Shown here: positions 1 through 10,192 of the stretch, piece by piece
Layout: every line of letters starts with the position of its first letter
Numbering within the stretch: position 1 is the first letter of the stretch
Assembly: GCF_020520425.1 (NCBI RefSeq)
Contig: NC_079491.1
Coordinates: forward strand, 39,112,027 to 39,176,026
Direction: 5' to 3'
DNA from: Spinacia oleracea
Taxonomy: Eukaryota > Streptophyta > Magnoliopsida > Caryophyllales > Amaranthaceae
DNA: 64,000 nucleotides
Made by a program: the position numbers and the translations under genes
The notes under the pieces: model-generated
Told to the model about the DNA's origin: nothing
Database searches by the model: none
The model's input: only the letters and a program-made list of their open reading frames with translations

Positions 1-910
1 CCGGAAACGGAAATATTGTCAGAATCGGAAATATTATCGGAATCGGAAAATAATTCCGGAAACGAAAATATTAAATATTTGTTCGAAACGGAAATTGATT
101 CCGGAATCGGAAATATTAAATATTGTTCGTATCGGAAATGAATTCCGGAACCGGGAATTTAATCGGAAGCGTATCGTACGAATAAACATCGGACGAGCTT
201 GCTAGACGCAAGGCCTAGCACGAAGCTAGGCCCAACGCCTAGCAAAGCCCGCGCGCGACCAAAGCAAGCAAAGCCCAAACGCGAGAGCAAGGCCAGCAGG
301 CGCGCGCCCCTCGTGGGCTGCGAGCACTTGCTGGGCCTGGGCTCAGCGCGCGCGCGCGCATGGCGCCCCTCGTGGGCTGCTGCACCTGCGTGTGTGTTTG
401 TGCTTGCGTACGAAACCTTGATCGGTTAGGATTCGTATAAGATTGATTTCCTAAGTCTACTAGATAAATTAAGTGATTGAATTTTAGATTAATTCAGATT
501 CACTAAATCGTTTCCTAGTAGGATTCTAATATCCGATACCCATGCCCTATAAATAGGTGATCAATGCTCACAATTTATATCGAGTATTTCAAGTATTCAA
601 AGTGATTTTTGAGAGCAAAAATTCAGTCATACAATTGCCTATATGTGCCGAAAATTCTAAGTACCTTAACGGCGATCCTAGTTGGTCAAGCTTAAGGCGG
701 ATCCGGACGTGCTGTGGACTATCTACGGAGGGACGACACTTGGAGTCCTAAAGACTAGTTCTTGTTCGGTTCGGGCGCAGCTAGGGAAGGCACGCAACAA
801 AGTGTATGCATCTAAACTATGCTAAATGATTATGTGTAAATAATATGCTTTCCTGGCTTTATGGTTTTTTCGCATGATTTATGAATTGTCATATGTATCA
901 TAACCTAACA
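1..910 (+). mobile_element. Partial Ty1/copia LTR (3' part) inserted in Athila copy A
   Basis: The sequence is the reverse complement of most of the copia LTRs at 8805-10174 and 29674-31043. It shares the TTCCG/CGGAA-rich stretch, a GC-rich patch (about 204-409), a TATA box and the terminus ending CATAACCTAACA at 910. Its 5' part lies outside the window. Directly after 910, Athila sequence resumes with ATTATCATATAGG, which matches uninterrupted copy B at about 7437, so ATTAT (911-915) is the likely target-site duplication. A solo LTR and the 3' LTR of a full element cannot be told apart here. Confidence 0.85.
549..556 (+). promoter_or_regulatory. TATA box of the copia LTR
   Basis: TATAAATA lies in CCCTATAAATAGG, about 140 bp downstream of the GC-rich patch of the same LTR. 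The same box occurs in inverted orientation in the two other copia LTRs, so it is the likely U3 promoter of the family. Confidence 0.6.
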
Positions 911-911
911 A

Positions 912-2426
912 TTATCATATAGGAGTACTAATGTTCAGAACCCCCACCAGATTCAACACCCTCCACCACCACAACAACCTTACCAACCACCACCACAACA
1001 GCCCTACCAACCGCGAAGTAACTACAACCCGCAGCCTAGTGGACCACCTGGCTTTCCTCCACAGCCTCAACCCACACAGCCTGATCCCATGCTTGTTGAG
1101 ATGCGGAATATGATGTTAGAATTGCAGAAGTCTCTGAGCGAAAAGGATGCCAAAATCGATGCCCTCACTGCTCATAACAAGATCATGGATAAACAGTTGG
1201 CACAAATGGCTACTACTCTCGCAGAGAGACCCAAGGGTCAACTCCCTTCACAACCTGTGACCAGAGAGTCTGTAAATGCTGTCACTTTGCGAAGTGGATA
1301 TGAGTATGATGGGCCACCTATGAATATAGAGGAAGGGGTTGAAGTATCTGTAAGTGGTGTTGTGCCAAGAGAAAGTGAGAATGTGGTCAAAGAGAAGGAA
1401 GCTGACACAAGGGTTGATAAGAAATTTGAGATACAAGTTCCACCTATCAAACTTCCCTTCCCTCATCGTCAGCTAAAGAACAAGCTAGACAAGCAGTTTG
1501 GTAAGTTCTTAGAAGTGGTAAAGAATCTGCAGGTAACGGTCCCTTTCACCGAATTAATTACTCAAGTACCTGCATATGCTAAATACATGAAAGACATCTT
1601 GACTAGGAAGAGAGCATTTAGTGAGGTGGAGACTGTTGCATTTACTGAAGAGTGCAGTGCCTTACTACAAAATAAGTCTCCACCCAAGTTGAAGGACCCC
1701 AGGAGTTTCTCTATCCCGTGTAATATTGGCAACCTTTTTATTGACAAAGCCTTATGTGATTTAGGTGCCAGTGTTAGTGTCATGCCCTTGTGTGTCTGTA
1801 CTAAATTGAACATGGGTGATATAAAAGTTACCAACATAACTCTGCAAATGGCCGATCGATCTGTAAAATACCCCCTAGGTGTTCTAGAAGATGTGCCTGT
1901 TAGAGTAGGTAAATTTTTTATCCCTGTTGATTTTGTTGTGTTGGACATGGAAGAGGACAGGCAGATCCCTATTATTTTAGGTCGACCTTTCCTACACACT
2001 GCGGGGGCAATCATAGATGTCAAGAATGGCAAGCTGACCTTAAATGTGGGGGATGACAAGGTTACTTTCAATTTAACCCATGTTGTTAAGAGCCCTATGG
2101 TAAAGGAGTCATGTTTTGGAGTCAATGTTTCTAATGATTATTTTAATACTAAATTGACTCATACTAACTCCCACAATCCTTCGGAAAAAGAGCGTGTTTC
2201 AAATTGTTTTGCAGGTGGAGGTAATCGGAGTATGAACTCTTCGGCATGGGTTCGAAGGGAAGCACGATTTGATGATGTTGAGACCCGAAAGGCCGAAAGT
2301 TTGGTGAACGGTGGGCATCGCATTCATGATCGGGGTCGTGGTCTGTCATCCCCCGCGCCACATAGCTCATCCAAGGCAATTGATTTGACACCAGATGGCA
2401 TCATCTTTGGTGCCCCCATTCGATGA
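912..2426 (+). CDS. Athila-type gag C-terminus plus aspartic protease, 5'-truncated
   Basis: The frame is open from the edge of the inserted copia LTR; the first internal ATG (1089) is not the true start, as copy B shows upstream gag in the same frame. The product begins with a Pro/Gln-rich stretch (PPPPQQPYQPP type), then a coiled-coil-like segment (about residues 60-100, LVEMRNMMLELQ). A retropepsin domain follows, with the catalytic-type motif ALCDLGASVSVMPL near nucleotides 1755-1800 and the flap-end motif IILGRPFL near 1970-1995. Retropepsins normally have D-T/S-G; here the motif is D-L-G-A, as is usual in plant Athila proteins. It would process the element's own gag inside virus-like particles. 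The frame ends 370 nt past the protease with no polymerase. It is intact where copy B is frameshifted (six T at 1914-1919, five in B). Expression is unlikely because the 5' gag is separated from it. Confidence 0.8.
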   Translation, partial: LSYRSTNVQNPHQIQHPPPPQQPYQPPPQQPYQPRSNYNPQPSGPPGFPPQPQPTQPDPMLVEMRNMMLELQKSLSEKDAKIDALTAHNKIMDKQLAQMATTLAERPKGQLPSQPVTRESVNAVTLRSGYEYDGPPMNIEEGVEVSVSGVVPRESENVVKEKEADTRVDKKFEIQVPPIKLPFPHRQLKNKLDKQFGKFLEVVKNLQVTVPFTELITQVPAYAKYMKDILTRKRAFSEVETVAFTEECSALLQNKSPPKLKDPRSFSIPCNIGNLFIDKALCDLGASVSVMPLCVCTKLNMGDIKVTNITLQMADRSVKYPLGVLEDVPVRVGKFFIPVDFVVLDMEEDRQIPIILGRPFLHTAGAIIDVKNGKLTLNVGDDKVTFNLTHVVKSPMVKESCFGVNVSNDYFNTKLTHTNSHNPSEKERVSNCFAGGGNRSMNSSAWVRREARFDDVETRKAESLVNGGHRIHDRGRGLSSPAPHSSSKAIDLTPDGIIFGAPIR

Positions 2427-4689
2427 GTTGTCGTGGCTCTCATCCCCTTCCTTTCGTTGTCTGTGCATAAACTGAGATTGTGTAATGGGGACATTACACC
2501 AATCTAATAGGGGATGAGTACTTATATATACCTTTTTTTGCTTTCTGTAGTGTACTTTATGCTTTCGTTTTGTGTGTTTTAGTATAATTTTTGATCAAGT
2601 GTGTGATTCAGTGTAGTCCTTGGTATTGGAGAGGCGAGATGAGTTTATTTTACGGTTTTGGTGTTTAATGTTATGCTGGTCTAAGGCCTCAAGCTCGAAA
2701 AAGTTGAATCGAAGCCAAACGGAGCAGCTTGCATTTCGCCAGACCCGGATCGGGCGAAGAGCGCCCGATCGGGTGCGTGTCGATACAAAGAAAAATTTGG
2801 GAAAACGCCCGACCGGGCGAAAGTGGCCCGATCGACACAAAAGGCGAGTGAAATGCCCGATCGGGCGAAATTCCGCCCGATCGGGAGGTTGATGATGACG
2901 TCGTAGAAAGGTCAAGGAAGGATTCTGGGCTGAGAAAAGTCAATAAAACAAGGCATTGCATTTCGCCCGATCCGGATCGGGCGAGGTGCGCCCGATCGGG
3001 CGCGCACAGATTCAACGAAAAGGTTCAAAATTCGCCCGATCGGGCGATCTGCTGCCCGATCGGGCGATCTGCTGCTCGATCGGGCGATCTGCTGCCCGAT
3101 CGGGCGATTTGCGAATCAGCGACAAATAAGCCACGGGTTGCTCACTTTCCTCATGATACCCCTTGAGCCAATGAGGACATTGTCTGATTTAGCTTGGGGG
3201 GTGTTTCACTCACTTGTACATATTAGGTATGTTTTTCCTTTTATTTTTACTTATTTTTGTGTGTTTATTTTGGTGTGTTTAATGTTTTCTAGAGTAGTTT
3301 ATTGCTTTGAAAAAAAAAATACAAAAATACGTTCCGATGAATACAATATCATGCTTCCCTGTGCCCCTTGAACGAAAATTGTTTTGATTCTTGGTATTTG
3401 ATGACGGGCAATGTAGATGTGTTAGCCATGATTTGATATTCGATTGCTTTGATGCCTTAACATGAGTCAACTCCGACTAACTATTTGTGGACTTGGTGCT
3501 TGACTAGTTGATTTGGTTAGGATGTGTGATAGCTTCCTGGTGTGTCATTGATTTTGAGTATTGATTTGCAACTATTAGTAGTGTTTTATGACTCATATAC
3601 ATGCACATTGTGGAGGACGAAGGCATTTTTCTATTTAGGTAGCCTTCAGATGAAATTAGATACATTTGTCCCCTCCTTTTCTACCCATGTTGTTGCTTGT
3701 GCCCTTTTATTTGGTGACTAGCCATATTACAAGCCCATGAAAAACCCCATTGGTTACTAGTCCCAAGCCTAGCTTGGGGGAGCTAATAGTAGTGAGGTGA
3801 GGGAGTTGTAGTGTGCTACATTTTGAGCACAAAGTGGGTATTGAAAATGGAGTTCGTCTTATCATGTTTGTTGTTGAAAATGAGTTGAAAATGAAAAGAG
3901 ATGAAAGAACAAAACAAATGTGAAGGTTGCTAAAAAAGAAAAAAAAAAGAGAGATTGAAAAAGAAAAGAAAGAGAAAAATCTATTACTCTCATAAAAAGT
4001 TCAAAGTGTTGTTTCAATCAAGTTCTGCAAATTCATATCCTTATGAGTGATTGGTTACAATTGTGAAAAAAGGCAAGAAAGTATGGTGTTGGCTATTTGT
4101 TGTTTTTCATGTGTTGAGTGGGAGATTATGGTCATTATGTTGATTGATCACGGTTGTTTTTAGGATTTATGCTCCCCAAAGCCAAGGCTTCAAAGCTCAC
4201 ATTATACCCAAATTTACCGCACCCTTACCTAAGCCTAACATTACAAGCTTTGAAGACCTTGCGACCTTTGTGCATAGAGTCGTACTTATGTGAAAATAGT
4301 TGTTTATCAATGCAAGTTATGACATGACACATTTCAAGTCGACTACTAGGTTGAGTGTATGTTTTTCTAAACACACGAGTGTTGTGAGTTTGGGAGGGCA
4401 TTGTTCACTTATATGTTGGGAGGAGAGCGAACGGGTACATCTTTTACCCGCCACATAAATGAGTGTTGAGTGTGTGAGCACTAGTCTTGAATTCCATTGT
4501 GCACTTGTGGTTCGCTTTGCGTGACGATTGTTAGGGAGGATTTGTGGTTGGGTAGATTTGATTGGTTGACATTGATGCATGCTCGTTAGATTTTGCCTTG
4601 AATTATGTTTTTCATTTTGAAATATGGTGGGGGTGAAGTTGGTCTTGTATTTATCGATGATTTTCTTGCTTAGGGACAAGCAATGATCT
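2427..4689 (+). other. Non-coding 3' internal region of Athila copy A
   Basis: No supportable gene lies here. It holds the CGATCG hairpin array, an A-rich tract at about 3940-3975, and two internal copies of the polypurine motif AGCTTGGGGG (3191 and 3771). Short open frames on both strands differ between copies A and B and are treated as chance. Confidence 0.7.
2736..3108. repeat. Cluster of GCCCGATCGGGC palindromes, copy A internal
   Basis: About ten near-perfect palindromes of the type CGCCCGATCGGGCG, some with a CCGGATCCGG-like centre, lie in 370 bp. The last part is a tandem array of four units of GATCTGCTGCCCGATCGGGC with a period near 21 bp (about 3035-3108). Copy B keeps only two of these units (about 31787-31830), so the array varies in length between sister copies. 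Confidence 0.9.
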
Positions 4690-4703
4690 AGCTTGGGGGA
4701 GTT
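4690..4703 (+). other. Polypurine tract of Athila copy A
   Basis: AGCTTGGGGGAG lies directly before the LTR start TGATATG at 4704. It is the expected primer for plus-strand synthesis. Equivalent copy B site: 33415-33428. Confidence 0.8.
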
Positions 4704-5142
4704 TGATATGTGTGTTTTATATAGAGTTTTTACCCCCGTCCCTTAGTACTTTTTGATCTCAAATGAGCTCTTCGGAGCGATTTTTAGTACTAATGTGCTC
4801 CTTGTAGTGTGTTTGTAGTTTCAGGTTCATCATTGTAGGAATTAGCATATTTTTGTGCATTTCCTACTCATTTGAATCAATACAAGAGATTATGTACTTT
4901 CGAGAGCACAAACATTAAGTTTGAAGAGTTTTGAAGCAAAGCGAATAACGAAAGAAGTACAAAAATGACTATATTCCACTATTTTGAGAATCACTCAAGT
5001 TCTACAACTTCAAATGATGTAATTCCAATTGGGTTGGATTCTAGACTTCACTAGCTTTCCAACAAGTGGTCACTCGCCTAATTCCGACGAATAACGAAGG
5101 AGATATGACATTTTGAAGATAGAGGATCGTGGAGTTCCAACA

Positions 5143-5281
5143 CGCGCCAGATCGGGCGGGCTTCGCCCGATCCGGATCGGGCGGTCATTCTGGGCGCTGT
5201 TCTGGGCATTTTGCAACCGCCCGATCGGGCGGAATTTCGCCCGATCGGGCCGACTATGGAGCACATCGCCCGATCGGGCGA
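5143..5281. repeat. GCCCGATCGGGC palindrome cluster in Athila LTR
   Basis: At least five palindromic units built on CGCCCGATCGGGCG lie about 65 bp upstream of the LTR TATA box. The other LTR keeps the cluster at 33867-34006 with a few substitutions. The units resemble those in the 3' internal region, so one motif family is used at two places in the element. Confidence 0.9.
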
Positions 5282-5344
5282 CGCCAACCTCCAGCGTATT
5301 TCGCGAATTTTTATTTCCGATTTTGGGCTCTATTTTGGGCAAAC

Positions 5345-5352
5345 TATAAATA
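5345..5352 (+). promoter_or_regulatory. TATA box of Athila LTR
   Basis: ACTATAAATACTAGCC follows the palindrome cluster; transcription of the element probably starts about 30 bp downstream. Identical in the copy at 34070-34077. Confidence 0.6.
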
Positions 5353-6164
5353 CTAGCCCCTTATATTTTTAGTGACATCTATTATTCTAGTTTTCAATAC
5401 TTAGTTTATTTCTAGTTTTCTCTCCAATTATTCAAATACTTAGTTTTTAATTTCAAGTAAAGATCCAAGCTTTATTATTTTATTTGTTCTTCAATTCGGT
5501 ATTATTTCCTACCTTAATTTATTTTGTTGCTTTAATCATGTTTTCCATTATGCTAATTGCTTTGTTATTTATTATCATGAGTGAGTAGTTTAATTTCTAG
5601 GGTTTAGGGGATCCATGAATGCATGATTGGGATTATATGTGGACTTGATTATTGATTAATTGATTATAATTTCTATAGCTTATTATTATTGCTCGTCAAT
5701 TCTGTTCGGCCGGGCTATTTTGATTTGAGTTTGATTAACCTTAGATTATGCGCCGAGAGGTATAAATCTGATGTTTTTGGTCTGTGGCTATTAGATAGGA
5801 ATTATTTCTAGTACGTAGCGATAGCCAGCTAGTTGTTCTATCCTAAGGAATTCATAAGATTCGAGAGATGCATGTTTTCCTAGTTATGATTGTTAATTGG
5901 TTGTTGTTGTCCGTTGTCCAATCCCGGTCTGCAGTGAACCGTTGCCCTAGATTCTTTTAATATTGTTATTTTCCGATTTGATTACTTGTTTTAGTTTAAT
6001 ATACAAACCAATCCAACTCTTGTTACCAGTAGTCTAGATTAATAATTTAATAGTAGAAAGAACGCCTGTTTCCCTGTGGATACGATCCCTGCTTCCCTTG
6101 CTATATTTTTAGTTGGTGAACGTTAGGTTTATTTTTGATTAGGTGATACGACTTTAGCCTGTCA

Positions 6165-8804
6165 AATTTTGGCGCCGTTGGCGGGGACACGGTTTTATTT
6201 TCTGTTATTAATTGTTTTTCTAGATTATTGTTTGTTACTTCTCAAGGGACTCCCGTTCCTTGAGACCGGATCTCACGACTGTTTTCTAGTTTTTGCTTGT
6301 TTATGCCCAGGACTGTCCATACCAGCGATCTGACTTCGTTCGATCCTGAACCTGAACGGACCTTTCGTAGACGACGTAGATTCGTTAAACAGTTGAGAGA
6401 CTATTCTGACTCTGAATCCGACTATCTGATTAGCAATCTATTCCATACAGATTCAGAGATGGGTGACCAAGCACCACCACCGCCACCCCCACTTGTGCCA
6501 AGGCTTACAGACTACTCTAAACCAAGTCTGTCTATGCTCCCCAAGGCAATCATGCCTTCCATTGCGGTCGAGAATTTCAAGATCGAACCCCAGCTGATAA
6601 ACATGATCGAGAGACACCAATTCGGTGGGGAAAAGGGTGAAGATCCTAATCTCCATATTTAGTCTTTCATTCAGTATTGTGCCACCATTAAGAAGAAGAA
6701 TTTAACACCGGAGCAGACTATGGAGATACTCTTTCCATTTTCATTGATTGGGAAGGCAAAGCTATGGATTAATAGTCTCAACCGCACAACTATGAAAATC
6801 ACCGATTGGAATTCTTTGGCCCTTGCATTCTATGTTAAATATTTCCCACCTGAGAAGACAGCTCGTCTAAGGGGACAGATATTAGGTATCTCTCAACAAG
6901 CAGATGAGAGTTTGTTCGAGGTTTGGGAAAGATTCAAGGACTTGCAAAGAGAGTGCCCACACCATGGTTTGGAGGACTGGTTCCTGGTTCAGCAGTTCTA
7001 TAATGGTCTGGGTAATGAGTCTAGGTGTCTTTTGGATTCAGCTGCCAGTGGGAGATTTATGCAACTGGAGGTGCCTAGAGCTTTAGAGGTGATTGAGGAG
7101 ATAGCCATCAATAGTGCCCAATATGGGAATCCTAGAGGTTTTGCCGATCGTGGTGTTAAGCATGAGATGAACTCTATTGAACAGCTTACTGCTCGGCTAA
7201 CTGCCCTACATCACAAGCTGGATAATATGCAAAATGCATCTTCCCAAGCCACCCAACAAGCTAGTGTCGCCGCAATGAGTGCTCAGTTGGCCAATGTCTG
7301 TAATAGTTGTGGGATGCAAGGTCATTATGCACCGGAATGTAGGAGCTCTATTGAACAATGCAATGCATTCCAGGCCTACAAGCAGAACAATCCGTACTCC
7401 AACTCATACAATGAGGGGTATAAAAACAACCCCCTATTATCATATAGGAGTACTAATGTTCAAACCCCCACCAGATTCAACACCCTCCACCACCACAACA
7501 ACCTTACCAACCACCACCACAACAGCCCTACCAACCGCGAAGTAACTACAACCCGCAGCCTAGTGGACCACCTGGCTTTCCTCCACAGCCTCAACCCACA
7601 CAGCATGATCCCATGCTTGTTGAGATGCGGAATATGATGTTAGAATTGCAGAAGTCTCTGAGCGAAAAGGATGCCAAAATCGATGCCCTCACTGCTCATA
7701 ACAAGATCATGGATAAACAGTTGGCACAAATGGCTACTACTCTCGCAGAGAGACCCAAGGGTCAACTCCCTTCACAGCCTGTGACCAGAGAGTCTGTAAA
7801 TGCTGTCACTTTGCGGAGTGGATATGAGTATGATGGGCCACCTATGACTATAGAGGAAGGGGTTGAAGTATCTGTAAGTGGTGTTGTGCCAAGAGAAAGT
7901 GAGAATGTGGTCAAAGAGAAGGAAGCTGACACAAGGGTTGATAAGAAAGTTGAGATACAAGTTCCACCTATCAAACTTCCCTTCCCTCATCGTCAGCTAA
8001 AGAACAAGCTAGACAAGCAGTTTGGTAAGTTCTTAGAAGTGGTAAAGAATCTGCAGGTAACGGTCCCTTTCACTGAATTAATTACTCAAGTACCTGCATA
8101 TGCTAAATACATGAAAGACATCTTGACTAGGAAGAGAGCATTTAGTGAGGTGGAGACTGTTGCATTTATTGAAGAGTGCAGTGCCTTACTACAAAATAAG
8201 TGTCCACCCAAGTTGAAGGACCCCGGGAGTTTCTCTATCCCGTGTAATATTGGCAACCTTTTTATTGACAAAGCCTTATGTGATTTAGGTGCCAGTGTTA
8301 GTGTCATGCCCTTGTCTGTCTGTACTAAATTGAACATGGGTGATAAAAAAGTTACCAACATAACTCTGCAAATGGCCGATCGATCTGTAAAATACCCCCT
8401 AGGTGTTCTAGAAGATGTGCCTGTTAGAGTAGGTAAATTTTTATCCCTGTTGATTTTGTTGTGTTGGACATGGAAGAGGACAGGCAGATCCCTATTATTT
8501 TAGGTCGACCTTTCCTACACACTGCGGGGGCAATCATAGATGTCAAGAATGGCAAGCTGACCTTAAATGTGGGGGATGACAAGGTTACTTTCAATTTAAC
8601 CCATGTTGCTAAGAGCCCTATGGTAGAGGAGTCATGTTTTGGAGTTAATGTTTCTAATGATTATTTTAATACTAAATTGACTCATACTAACTCCAACAAT
8701 CCTTCGGAAAAAGAGCATGTTTCAAATTGTTTTGCAGGTGGAGGTAATCGGAGTATGAACTCTTCGGCATGGGTTCGAAGGGAAGCACGATTTGATGATG
8801 CTGA
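6165..8804 (+). mobile_element. Athila-like element, copy B, 5' internal region
   Basis: The segment runs from the primer site through a 130-bp leader and a broken gag-pro frame to GATGATGCTGA, where the copia LTR begins. Copy A continues uninterrupted at the same point (about 2280). GCTGA (8800-8804) should be the copia target duplication, but its partner is missing. About 600 bp of copy B (equivalent to 2281-2880) is absent when the element resumes at 31636. Confidence 0.85.
6170..6187 (+). other. Primer-binding site, tRNA-Asp type (Athila copy B)
   Basis: TGGCGCCGTTGGCGGGGA lies five bases after the LTR end. Athila elements use the 3' end of tRNA-Asp (TGGCGCCGTTGCCGGGGA); one base differs here. 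It fixes the LTR boundary and plus orientation. Confidence 0.85.
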
Positions 8805-8817
8805 TGTTAGGTTATGA
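6303..8817 (+). pseudogene. Athila gag-protease, three disabling lesions
   Basis: The start is the ATG at 6303, in frame with an upstream TTG. The first part matches plant Retrotrans_gag: motifs FPFSLIGKAKLWINSL and YVKYFPPEKTARLRGQ lie at about 6735-6885. A CCHC zinc knuckle (CNSCGMQGHYAPEC, about 7300-7340) binds packaged RNA. The protease with ALCDLGASVSVMPL is near 8275-8315. Three breaks are visible: an in-frame TAG at 6660-6662, a 1-bp deletion near 7461-7468 relative to copy A (936-944), and loss of one T from a T6 run at 8438-8442. The last codons run into the copia LTR. The rest of the frame is well kept, so inactivation looks recent compared with the decayed copia pol. Confidence 0.85.
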
Positions 8818-9158
8818 TACATATGACAATTCATAAATCATGCGGAAAAACCATATAGCCAGGAAAGCATATTATTTACACATAATCATTTAGCATAGAA
8901 TAGATGCATACATGTTGTAGCGTGCCTTCCCTAGCTGCGCCCGAACCGAACAAGAACAAGTCTTTAGGACTCCAAATGTCGTCCCTCCGTAGATAGTCCA
9001 CAGTACGTCCGGATCCGCTTCAAGTTAGACCAACTAGAATCGCCCTTAAGGTGCTTAGGAATTTCGGCTAGTGTTTGCAAGTGTATGGCTGATTTTTATT
9101 TCAAAAACTTACCCTTTGAATACTTCAATCGTTCCCATAAATTGTGACCCTAGGCACC

Positions 9159-9166
9159 TATTTATA
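9159..9166 (-). promoter_or_regulatory. TATA box of left copia LTR
   Basis: TATTTATA on the plus strand reads TATAAATA on the element strand, in CCTATAAATAGG. The GC-rich patch lies about 130 bp upstream. Confidence 0.55.
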
Positions 9167-9534
9167 GGGGTATGAAAAAGGAATTGTAATCCTACTAGGA
9201 TGTGGATTTGCTAGTTAGAATCTTATTAGGACTCTAAATAACAAAATCAATCTAATAGGATTAGGATTTAATCTTTGCATGAATTCCAATAGGATTAGGA
9301 TTCCCGCACAAACGTTGCACGAGCCGTGCACCCGCGCAAGCCTTGCGGCCCACGTCAGGCGCACAGCGCTCGGCCCACGCTGCTGTGCTCTCACGCCCGC
9401 GCGCCCTTGGCTGGGCCTGGCCTTGCGCTGGGCCTGGTCGAGGCGTGCGTTGGTGCGTGCGGCTCGCTGGGCGATGGCCTGGCTTCGTGCTGGGCCTTCG
9501 TCTAGCGGGCCTCATCCGATGCTAATTCGTACGA

Positions 9535-9865
9535 TACGCTTCCGATTAAATTCCCGATTCCGGAATTCATTTCCGATACGAACAATATTTAATATTTCCG
9601 ATTCCGGAATTAATTTCCGTTTCGAAAAAATATTTAATATTTCCGTTTCTGGAATTATTTTCCGATTCCGATAATATTTCCGATTCTGACAATATTTCCG
9701 TTTCCGGCAATATTTCCGATTCCGGCAATATTTCCATTTCCGATAATATTTTCCGATACGTACCATGTTTCCGTTTCTGGAAACATCTACGACTTGGATA
9801 ATATTTATATTTCCGATACAATCCATATTTCCTGTTTCCGGCAATATCATCGTTTCCGGAGTATT
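9535..9865. repeat. AATATTTCCG/CGGAA short-period repeat in copia LTR
   Basis: Roughly twenty degenerate units of about 16-18 bp, each with TTCCG plus (A)ATATT, fill this part of the LTR. Other copies lie at 1-175 (inverted) and 30404-30735. The open frames across it encode only repeats of N/R/K/Y and are chance products of the period. Confidence 0.85.
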
Positions 9866-10174
9866 CATTTCTTGCTTGTGACGATCTCAGCTCCCACTGA
9901 AACCAAGATCCGTCGATTCCGAATATCCATAGATAGAGTATTTAATGCCATTAAATACTTGATCCGTTTACGTACTATTTGTGTGACCCTACGGGTTCAG
10001 TCAAGAGTAAGCTGTGGATTAATATCATTAATTCCACTTGAACTGAAGCGGCCTCTAGCTAGGCATTCAGCTCACTTGATCTCACTGAATTATTAACTTG
10101 TTAATTAATACTGAACCGCATTTATTAGACTTAACATAGAATGCATAAATGGACCAAGGGCACTATTTCCTTCA

Positions 10175-10192
10175 GTCTCCCACTTGTCCTTA
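10175..10192 (-). other. Polypurine tract of the copia element
   Basis: GTCTCCCACTTGTCC on the plus strand reads GGACAAGTGGGAGAC on the element strand, ending at the TGAAGG terminus of the LTR. It is duplicated at 31044-31061 next to the other LTR. Confidence 0.7.

Larger units (their letters stand above)
911..4703 (+). mobile_element. Athila-like Ty3 element, copy A, internal region (3' part)
   Basis: This is the internal part of a Ty3 LTR retrotransposon, truncated on the left by the copia LTR. It has an open gag-end/protease frame up to 2426, then about 2.3 kb without coding potential, then a polypurine tract next to the LTR at 4704. Copy B (6165-8804 and 31636-33428) is nearly identical by eye. 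No reverse transcriptase, RNase H or integrase motifs follow the protease, so the family looks like a gag-pro-only, non-autonomous Athila derivative. The Athila assignment rests on the Asp-tRNA-type primer site in copy B and on the gag and protease sequence. Confidence 0.85.
4704..6164 (+). repeat. Athila-like LTR shared between copies A and B
   Basis: The 1461-bp LTR starts TGATATGTG after a polypurine tract and ends CCTGTCA just before a primer-binding site, so TGA/TCA termini are inverted. It acts as 3' LTR of the sequence on its left and 5' LTR of the sequence on its right. A second copy at 33429-34880 lacks only the last 13 bp. It contains a GATCGGGC palindrome cluster (5143-5281) and a TATA box at 5345. 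Confidence 0.9.
8805..10174 (-). repeat. Copia 3' LTR (left copy)
   Basis: On the plus strand it runs from TGTTAGGTTATG to ATTTCCTTCA, so both ends give TG...CA. It carries a reversed TATA box at 9159 and a GC-rich patch (9298-9512). A low-complexity stretch made of (A/C)TTCCG and AATATT blocks spans 9535-9865. Confidence 0.9.

Noticed and set aside
1562..2125. 187-codon open frame on the minus strand
   Set aside because: Antisense shadow of the gag-protease frame at 912-2426; the matching antisense frame in copy B is broken.
2595..3015. Frames giving repeated P-D-R-A and R-P-I-G peptides
   Set aside because: Direct product of the palindromic CCCGATCGGGC repeats in every frame.
2736..3108. 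CRISPR-like array
   Set aside because: Units are palindromes without unique spacers, in a plant LTR element; no cas genes.
6170..6187. tRNA-like sequence
   Set aside because: Only the 3' 18 bases of a tRNA complement are present, as expected for a primer-binding site; likewise 29659 and 36985.
9279..9868. Open frames in the copia LTR (131 and 118 codons), repeated at 30084-30737
   Set aside because: They cross the GC patch and the short-period TTCCG repeat and are on both strands; LTR sequence, not genes.
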